From NCBI RefSeq assembly GCF_000003605.2, contig NW_003135838.1:1-23857 (forward strand): DNA of 23,857 nt. The letters are read 5' to 3'. The position numbers and the translations under genes are program-made. Below the pieces are notes generated by a model, which worked only from the letters and a program-made list of their open reading frames with translations, was not told the DNA's origin and did not search any database. This DNA is from Saccoglossus kowalevskii. Its lineage: Eukaryota > Hemichordata > Enteropneusta > Harrimaniidae. This document shows, one piece after another, positions 16,706-23,857 of this stretch; the stretch's first letter is position 1, and each line of letters begins with the position of its first letter.

Positions 16706-16852
16706 ATGACTCACAGCTACGAGTTTGGCGCTTCAATTGATGTAACAACGTTTGACCTCAAATCATTGGTTACTCGTTGGAAAAATATCAACGGTGCTGC
16801 ATTCTCCAATGGCACACCGAAAACAAAGATTTACATAGATGAATCGCGGTAA
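16706..16852 (+). CDS. Small unassigned ORF (48 aa), possibly an exon
   Basis: ATG-to-TAA ORF beginning M-T-H-S-Y-E-F-G-A-S, with a TATA-like CATATATATGA about 20 bases before the start. A potential donor GCG/GTAAAT overlaps its end (16849) and an AG acceptor occurs at 16976-16977, which would add 19 residues before a stop. The GC content is somewhat above the surroundings. I recognise no family; it may be noncoding. Confidence 0.15.
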   Translation: MTHSYEFGASIDVTTFDLKSLVTRWKNINGAAFSNGTPKTKIYIDESR

Positions 16853-17304
16853 ATTCTTGACCACCATAAAGCACGGATTTGTTTACAATTAAATGTGGAT
16901 TTAATCAACTCTATCCTAAATATGTTTGTTTGAATTGTGATGGGTGACATTATAACCGTTTACTCATCTGCGTGTAGGTCTGTTGCTTTTTGGTGTATTC
17001 TGGTCGATCACCGTGGAGCACCATCCAGTGGGAGATGAGGATGGAGAGTTTATACATTCCAGGAATAGCGAAATGTCCCGATCAGCGTGTACCTGCTCTA
17101 GTCACTCACTAAGAGTTCAAATACGTATTCAACCAATCACAATGACAGTGTATATCATGGATTCGTAACTATCTACACAGATAGATGGGCAATCATTAAC
17201 TCACTGGGTCGAAGTTGGGAAGGGTCAAACGAGCGCATCAGAGACAGAATTAACTGAGACGGAGTACGAAAAAAAAACTTACCTACACCAAGAGACAATT
17301 CACC
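16853..17304 (+). promoter_or_regulatory. Presumed 5' flank and leader of the second gene
   Basis: The block AACTGAGACG at 17252-17261 recurs 30 bases before the first gene's start codon (1203-1212), compared with 44 bases here. A 61-codon open stretch (16983-17168) lies in the same region but has no supported start or splice phase. Confidence 0.3.
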
Positions 17305-17367
17305 ATGGGTGAAGATAATAGCTCCATCGATAGCAGCGACCGTGGTTCCCGCAATGACGAGAAAAAG
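17305..17367 (+). CDS. First coding exon of a second gene, probably a tandem GLUT paralogue (5' end only)
   Basis: ATG at 17305 has a perfect CACC-ATGG context, and an in-frame TAA lies at 17251-17253. The 21 codons encode a Ser/Asp-rich hydrophilic tail ending N-D-E-K-K at an ideal AAG/GTAAGC donor in phase 0. Length, composition, charged Lys-rich end and intron phase match exon 1 of the transporter 16 kb upstream. The two 5' leaders also share AACTGAGACG (1203-1212 and 17252-17261). I found no FGYNTG-type exon 2 before the window ends, so its first intron would exceed 6.4 kb. Identity as a transporter is inference. Confidence 0.5.
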
Positions 17368-18352
17368 GTAAGCATTAGTCACGTGTTCTACTTTATGGAG
17401 TTCGTAGTTATCAGTGATCCTCAGCGGCGTGGTAGCCATTTATATCTACCCATTCCGTGGCAGGCTCATTAACAAAATTGTTATTTCCATTCAGACACTC
17501 ATTCGTCTCAATCTATCAGATCGAATTGGATATTTGGGTTATTTAATATTTGTTCAATCTGAATTCACTTTTTTTGTGGTGAAATAGAAATTAATTCAAC
17601 GTGATTCAATCCGAAATGGACGTTTAAACCAGAAGCCAAACTCCAGGGCGAAACTCCCAAAAATTTTGGCTAGTGGGTTGTGATTCACGTTCTCAGTGTA
17701 ATGCTTCTTCTAACAAAAATCGGCAAGTACAACATTTGATCGGTGTATCTCTTTTATTTGCATGGACTTATTTGACCTTGACCGCGGTCTGGGGTCATCA
17801 TAGCTTCAATTTCAGCCAAACGACGCTACTTTAGATGTGAGGTGATCGTATCGTTGACTGGCTAGATACGCTACCTGGCTGAGTTGGCACGACATAGGTA
17901 GGGTGTGTGTATGCCAAGCCTGCTACACACCCACTACTTGAAAATCATTAAACGATCTGTGACAGCTGTAGCATCACAGTTGTCACGTACCAATAGAATA
18001 CCTTGTGACACAGGTTATGCAAACGTATATTTATTATATGACGACCTCAAATATAGCGAAATTTTAGCTTGATCATGGAGGCAATGTCATAATGGTTGAG
18101 GGGGAGTAGTTGTGGTGGTGCGGGACAGTGCATATCTCGTGAAATAAACATCATCGTCAATCACGGAGACGAGATTAGTAAATCACGATACGCTGCCGTC
18201 ACATTTTCTTGTAGCGGGATAACATTCAAATAAGAAAGGATACAGGAAGTATCGCTGGGTGTGATTAGTGAGTAGATCAATGACGTCACTGAAATCAGAA
18301 TTGTCAAATAATAGCAGAGATAATGGTAAGAGCACACTTTCCAGTTAAAATC
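17368..18352 (+). other. Start of the second gene's presumed intron 1, nothing recognised
   Basis: No exon resembling transporter exon 2 was found here. CTCAGTGTAATG and similar short words do not form a repeat. Confidence 0.35.
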
Positions 18353-18454
18353 TTGAAGCGGGGTCTACCTGCGCACAGGGTAGACGCTTGTTTGTAAACA
18401 ATGACACGCTATGACCATCTGACGCTTGCTCAAGTGACGTCTCCCCCGCTTTAA
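18353..18454 (+). mobile_element. TTAA miniature element, family B, copy 3 (102 bp, internally deleted)
   Basis: The left end is worn (TTGAAGCGGGGTCTACCTGC) and the right end intact (TCTCCCCCGCTTTAA). The segment from the left arm to GGGTAGACGCTTG is deleted, bringing the arms closer. Confidence 0.8.
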
Positions 18455-20203
18455 CATACTAATATGCACAGCATGTATTAAAAGCTTTTTTTACACTTCG
18501 TTTTTTAAAGAGCGCGCTGACTTATTTTAAATATGAGCTGACCTTTCTATCTACCCAATCTATTTAAAAGTGTGGACCATTGTCGGTTTCGTGGCTTAAT
18601 ATTGCTCAAAATTTACCCCAACAATTTCTTATCTCATCGCCTGAACAAATTTGAGTCACTTGAAGTCTATTCACTATTTACTCCTCTACTGGGTAAAATG
18701 TTAGTCACTGGATACATAGATATGTTGTCATGTTGCTGATAAGTTATTTACGACTATTCTGTGTGATGTATTTTTTAGACTGTTGGCAAAGTTACTGACC
18801 TGCCTGGTATTTTGCTGTACTTGGGTCATGATTAATAACATGTCAAATGTCAAGACCACACCTCTATTGTAAATATTATTAAGTTAAAAATCTTTATATA
18901 TATATATATACAATAAATGAATCATGGTAGTTCGAAGTAATATACATGAAAAAAATAACCACAATAACCAAAGTTCGACCCACACACAATTCTTTTTTGT
19001 TCATAAACTATATTGATACTAACATTTGGTATGTTTTTTTTTTCTTCGTACGTGCATTACTTCTGATGTTCATGGTTAAACATCACATGGTAGTATGGCT
19101 GCCTTTAGTTTGACTCAGACGATCAAGTTGCAGTTATTTAAATGTATTTTTTTTACAATAATTGCTAATGCTGGCTGTACATACCAAACATACCAAACAC
19201 AACAGTTTATTACATCATGGGACCAGGAAAACGCGGAAACAACACTCTTTAATAAATTTTATATGGAAATTAAATATTCTTGCAAACTTATGTCACAAGA
19301 GAGAATATATAAATTAATTAATTATTAGACGATTTATTAGCTTTCGGGCTTATGACTGTACATGTAGTAGCGACTGTTTTATTGGGAAGCTGATAAGATA
19401 TTCTGATTGTGATCAGGGTGTGGCGCTTCATCGTGATGTGCAATATTACATGTGACACCGTTCACCTTCGACTGGATTTCCAATTCCAGTTAGAGGTGTT
19501 CCTATTAAAAATACGAGTGATCTGAAGTTTTTTGTTGACAAAAAACAAATAAACCTGCACCACACGATTTCAACGATAACCCTTAACGTGCATATGTGTT
19601 ATACGGACACAAATGCTAAAATATCATCCGATTGTGAGTTCTCTTCGACACACGTGAGTAAAACGTCGCATATCAACAACGACACCGAGTACGAGTTGAA
19701 ACATGTTGCCTGCTTATACTACTAACTACCGTACGTGTCGTGATGCGCAGCTACGCGGTAACATGCTGTAATACCGAGGTTGAGGGGCAGCCAGGATCAA
19801 AGCTACTACGTAAGAAATTCACCAGGTTGGCATACGTACACAACAATGCCGTTACAGTGTATACAGTATTTATTTACACACGAGGCAATCGATCTTTGCA
19901 AATATTGTTTAATAGTGTGCTTACTGACTGGTGGTGTAAATGGAGACACAATTTTGTTAGCGCCATTTCTCCAACACATCAGAGAAGGAATTCTCGTCGT
20001 AAACGGCGACCAACGTGTTCTCGTGCAACTTTTTGGTTTTTCCTTACACTTCTAAGTGAACCCGTGTTCTATGTGATAATGTCGGATATTGACCTCAAAT
20101 AGTACAATTTTTCGACAAGAATGATAAGTTTTGTTTTATGGTATGTGCAGTTGATGACCTTTGCTTCTGCAGATTGTACGCACAGAGGCCCCACCACACT
20201 TGC
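18455..20203 (+). other. Intronic or intergenic AT-rich stretch
   Basis: Contains a (TA)8 run at 18895-18910 and the two-frame open stretch at 19740-20102 described separately. Nothing else recognised. Confidence 0.35.
19740..20102 (+). other. Stretch open in two overlapping frames, unassigned
   Basis: One frame is open for 120 codons (19740-20102) and another for 91 (19780-20055). This is unusual for AT-rich intron sequence. The second contains C-L-L-T-G-G-V-N-G-D-T-I-L-L, which looks protein-like. No family is recognised, and no convincing splice pair in phase with the upstream exon was found. It may be a decayed coding fragment or chance. Confidence 0.15.
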
Positions 20204-20336
20204 TTAAAGAGCGGCAGTCGTCGTGCCGCGTCCTGTTCGATATGGGACTCATAGCGACGTATACAACGCGTGTAAAATACATTGTTTATTTACATGAAAT
20301 TCGAACACGCGCTGCGCGACGACCACCGCGCTTTAA
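20204..20336 (-). mobile_element. TTAA miniature element, family A, copy 2 (133 bp, inverted)
   Basis: Same length as copy A1 and nearly identical when reversed, including GATATGGGACTCATAGCGAC and TTGTTTATTTACATGAAA. The shared length and high identity suggest recent spread. Confidence 0.87.
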
Positions 20337-20858
20337 AATATTTGCGGCGTTACACCTAGTACATACTACTCCATTGACACCTGTCTACGACGCTTGTTAT
20401 ATCATCGCGATAGGTTTCGACCGTGGATTTGAATGATTGTTTTAATTAAAATACTATCATCCAAGATTGCGTGAATATCACATTGTATGGAACTGATATA
20501 AGATTCGTGAAGTACTCGTTTATCTTAGCTTGTATATCTTATCTTAGAGAGCAAAGTCTGCAAATCGGAAGGGATGAAACATCTACACAGTATACGCCCA
20601 TTGAGATAAAAAATAAATAAAACGTGTAAATAAGTGTGTTTTGAATCATTATGATGATATTCAGGCTTGCTGATTCTATTGGTTGTTGCCTACATTTGCA
20701 TTCGATGAAGACTAATAAATTCGTGCAATTGAATCACTTGTACTGTCCATACATTATTCTGTTGTCAAACTGTTTACATTTCTGGTCTTGAACACACCCG
20801 TACAATAACCTCATTATACAAGACTTTATAGGTATTCAAATTACACAAATGTTGTGTT
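20337..20858 (+). other. Flank of the satellite, nothing recognised
   Basis: AT-rich, no ORF of note, no element ends seen. Confidence 0.4.
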
Positions 20859-22580
20859 GCTATAGTATCCAGTGAAGTTATACTTCCCAGTGATCTGTGC
20901 TACTATAATGACCAGTGTAGTTATATTGCCCAATTGATTTCTGAAGCTATAATGACCAGTGTAGTTAAACTGTTTAGTTGATCTATGACGCTATAATGAC
21001 CAGTGTAGTTAAACTGCTTAGTTGATCTATGACGCTATAATGACCAGTGTAGTTATATTGCCCAATTGATCTATGACGCTATAATGACAAGTGTAGTTAT
21101 ATTACCCAATTGATCTTTGACGCTATAATGACCAGTGTAGTTATATTACCCAATTGATCTTTGACGCTATAATGACCAGTGTAGTTATATTACCCAATTG
21201 ATCTTTGACGCTATAATGACCAGTGTAGATATATTACCTAATTGATCTATGACGCTATAATGACCAGTGTAGTTATATTACCCAATTGATCTATAGGTAT
21301 ATTGCTTAGTTGATCTATGACGCTATAATGACCAGTGTAGTTAAACTGTTTAGTTGATCTATGACGCTATAATGACCAGTGTAGTTAAACTGCTTAGTTA
21401 ATCTATGACGCTATAATGACCAGTGTAGATATATTACCTAATTGATCTATGACGCTATAATGACCAGTGTGGTTATATTACCCAATTGATCTTTGAAGCT
21501 ATAATGACCAATGTGTTATACTGCCCAATTGATCTATGACTCTATAATGACCAGTGCAGTTATATTACTTAGTTGATCTATGACGCTACAATAACCAGTG
21601 TAGTTATACTGCCAATTGATCTTTGACGCTATAATGACCAGTGTAGTTATATTTCTTAGTTGATCTATGACGCTATAATGACCAGTGTAGTTATATTACT
21701 CAATTGATCCATGACGCTATAATGACCAGTGTAGTTATATTGCTTAGTTGATCTATGACGCTATAATGACCAGTGTAGTTATATTACCTAATTGATCTTT
21801 GACGCTATAATGACCAGTGTAGTTATATTACCCAATTGATCTATGACGCTATAATGACCAGTGTAGTTATATTGCTTAGTTGATCTATGACGCTATAATG
21901 ACCAGTGTAGTTATATTACCCAATTGATCTTTGACGCTATAATGACCAGTGTAGTTATATTACCCAATTGATCTTTGACGCTATAATGACCAGTGCAGTT
22001 ATATTACTTAGTTGATCTATGACGCTATAATGACCAGTGTAGTAATATTACTCAATTGATCCATGGCGCTATAATGACCAGTGTAGTTATATTACTCAAT
22101 TGATCCATGGCGCTATAATGACCAGTGTAGTTATATTGCTTAGTTGATATGTTACGCTATAATGACCTGTGTAGTTATATTGCTTAGTTGATCTATGACG
22201 CTATAATGACCAGTGTAGTTATATTACCCAATTGATCTTTGACGCTATAATGACCAGTGTAGTTATATTGCCCAGTTGATCTATGACGCTATAATGACCA
22301 GTGTAGTTATATTGCCCAGTTGATCTATGACGCTATAATGACCAGTGTAGTTATATTACCCAATTGATCTTTGACGCTATAATGACCAGTGTAGTTATAT
22401 TGCCCAGTTGATCTATGACGCTATAATGACCAGTGTAGTTATATTGCCCAGTTGATCTATGACGCTATAATGACCAGTGTAGTTATACTGCTCATTTGAT
22501 ATATTGCAATAATGGACAGTGTAGATTTATTGTGTTGTTGTTCTGTGTTGCTATATTGACTCGTGCGACCAGTGTAGTGA
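20859..22580 (+). repeat. 44-bp satellite array, about 38 units
   Basis: The core CTATAATGACCAGTGTAGTT is followed by a variable 24-base part of the type ATATTACCCAATTGATC plus TTTGACG or TATGACG. Main subtypes are TTACCCAATTGATCTTTG, TTGCTTAGTTGATCTATG, TTGCCCAGTTGATCTATG and AAACTGYTTAG. Units at both edges are more diverged, as expected for an array growing by unequal exchange. Near the 3' edge a three-unit block of 132 bases is present twice without a visible difference (22201-22332 and 22333-22464). Units abut without unique spacers. Confidence 0.97.
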
Positions 22581-23245
22581 AATCTCATTGGAAATAATCC
22601 AGCTGAATAACTTAATCCCTGCTATTTAATGAAACTGACAACCAGGTAAAATAATATAATTTTATAACTCTTAAATTAACCCTTATCCGGTCAAGTCGAT
22701 GTAAACGTACACTATTAAACGATCACATAGATTACAAGATACACTCGGTGTCCGAGCAACCGATATAATTCTCGAAAACACATGTTATATCAGCTGAGAG
22801 TAAAAAGCTGCTTACACATCACGTGACTAATTATGAACTAATTATGAATTGTAGAATGGTAGCAAGAATTCGTTGCTTAGATACAAATTTAAATTCATCA
22901 AATTTTGTCATTGATTTTTTTAAAGTAACGTTTACAAATGCTTGTTCCACCAACATAAATGCCACTAATATTTCAACAACCAGAAAATTGCCTTGAAAAT
23001 TGCCATGTTTACCATGTTCACACTAGAAAAAACGTAAGGTAAGTTGCATCCAGTAATTAAAACAATTTTATTATCTTGCTTTCATGCCAGGTTTCATACA
23101 TGAGGCATAAATATGGCTACACAAGCATGAGACGGGCAAGCACCCATATGAATAACTCTACTTAGTCTTTCCCTTATAACATTGAATGAAGTCCCCAAAC
23201 CGTACAGCAATGTATTTGAACAAAATTTGGTGGGAAGAAAGTGGC
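22581..23245 (+). other. Region right of the satellite, nothing recognised
   Basis: AT-rich; no coding exon with transporter motifs. Confidence 0.4.
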
Positions 23246-23378
23246 TTAAAGCGGGAGAGTCGTCACCTGCGCATGCGTCAGATGGCCATAGTGCGTCATT
23301 GTTCACAAACAAGCGTCTATCCATGACACTTGGGACTCAATTCCCGCGCGTGCGCAGGTGACGATCCTCCCGCTTTAA
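23246..23378 (-). mobile_element. TTAA miniature element, family B, copy 4 (133 bp, inverted)
   Basis: Ends TTAAAGCGGGAGAGTCGTCA and GTGACGATCCTCCCGCTTTAA. Interior words (ACAAACAAGCGTCTATCCATG, TTGGGACTCAATTCCCGCGC) are family B read on the other strand. The two arms are nearly perfect inverses over more than 25 bases. Confidence 0.87.
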
Positions 23379-23761
23379 ATCTAGGTGAGAGACGAATCGA
23401 AACAATATACTGTATCATATGACACAGTAAGAATACAATTAATGATGGTTTTAATTGGAAATCAAAAACATTGGGTTAATGCACTAATCCCCTATCAAAA
23501 TACAGGCTAACAACCCATGTCCAAAATGACAGTGTCCAGTGAAACCATTATAAATCTATGGTCTATGGAAGTATATTTAAAACCACAGTCCCTCTATAGG
23601 CTGTGCAAAGTGAATAAAAATACTCACTCTTAGGAGCTTATTACAATTGTGGTATATACAATGACTGAGCACAAACGACTATTTGGGTGTATTGCTTGTA
23701 TTGCTACGGTAGTTTTTTTTTCAATCTAAAACACAGTTTCCTATAGTTCAGTCATGTGACA
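23379..23761 (+). other. Right-hand flank, nothing recognised
   Basis: AT-rich with short words CTATGGTCTATGG; no exon or repeat copy seen. Confidence 0.4.
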
Positions 23762-23857
23762 TTCAAAGGGCGGGGGTCGTCTCGCAGCACGTGTTCGAAT
23801 TTCATGTAAATAAACAGTATATTTTACGGACGCGGCGCGACTATCGCCGCCGTTTAA
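23762..23857 (+). mobile_element. TTAA miniature element, family A, copy 3 (96 bp, internally deleted, at window end)
   Basis: Left end TTCAAAGGGCGGGGGTCGTC, then TTTCATGTAAATAAACAGTA as in copy A1. About 37 interior bases are absent before the right end CGCCGCCGTTTAA, which stops at the last base of the window. Confidence 0.8.

Noticed and set aside
17173-17439. Minus-strand 88-codon ORF opposite the second gene's first exon, somewhat hydrophobic
   Set aside because: The + strand reading has a perfect start context, upstream stop and consensus donor; the minus ORF has no supporting motif. A transcript could still overturn this.
20859-22580. CRISPR-like appearance of the 44-bp repeats, and TATAAT words as promoters
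   Set aside because: Units abut without unique spacers and the genome is animal; the TATAAT words are just part of the satellite unit.
23094-23324. Minus-strand 76-codon ORF
   Set aside because: Most of it lies in a family B miniature element; no family features.
1-23857. tRNA, rRNA or other structured RNA genes
   Set aside because: No TΨC-like GGTTCGANTCC box paired with an acceptor stem and no rRNA-like conserved block was noticed by eye; a covariance search was not possible.

Overview
This window is animal nuclear DNA, most likely from an invertebrate. Its single clear gene is cut into a dozen short exons with GT-AG introns, surrounded by AT-rich, repeat-dense noncoding sequence, and nothing looks prokaryotic (no operons, no long ORFs). 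The crowd of short TTAA-flanked inverted-repeat elements recalls marine invertebrates such as lancelets, hemichordates, molluscs or brachiopods, but I cannot fix the species from sequence alone.

The clear gene runs from 1242 to 14041 on the + strand. Twelve coding exons join in a consistent reading frame to give a 510-residue facilitative sugar transporter of the SLC2/GLUT family. It resembles class I (GLUT1-4): it has FGYNTG after TM1, GRK and RG/GRR loop motifs, HQL in TM5, PESPR after TM6, QLS in TM7, a GPGPIP motif in TM10 and PETK after TM12. All exon junctions were fixed by matching phase plus splice consensus. A second transporter-like first exon, with a strong start context and a phase-0 GTAAGC donor, sits at 17305-17367. 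It suggests a tandem paralogue whose remaining exons lie beyond the window.

Layout: 1-1241 is upstream DNA with one ~350-bp inverted-repeat element. 1242-1325 is exon 1. 1326-5222 is a 3.9-kb intron packed with mobile elements and holding a possible alternative first exon at 4635. 5223-14041 holds exons 2-12 in short introns, with a 50-N assembly gap at 12073. 14042-17304 is intergenic. 17305-17367 is the start of the second gene. 17368-23857 is its presumed first intron, dominated by a ~1.7-kb array of 44-bp satellite units.

The most interesting structure is repeated remodelling of splice junctions inside the transporter gene. There is a second, diverged, phase-compatible copy of the TM10 exon (12151-12244). 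A minisatellite has multiplied the 3' end of exon 10 together with its donor site (four intact donors). A 37-bp tandem duplication has copied the acceptor side of exon 5. Ten TTAA-flanked miniature elements in three related families, two copies of a ~355-bp element, two pentanucleotide microsatellites and the 44-bp satellite make up most of the explained noncoding sequence.
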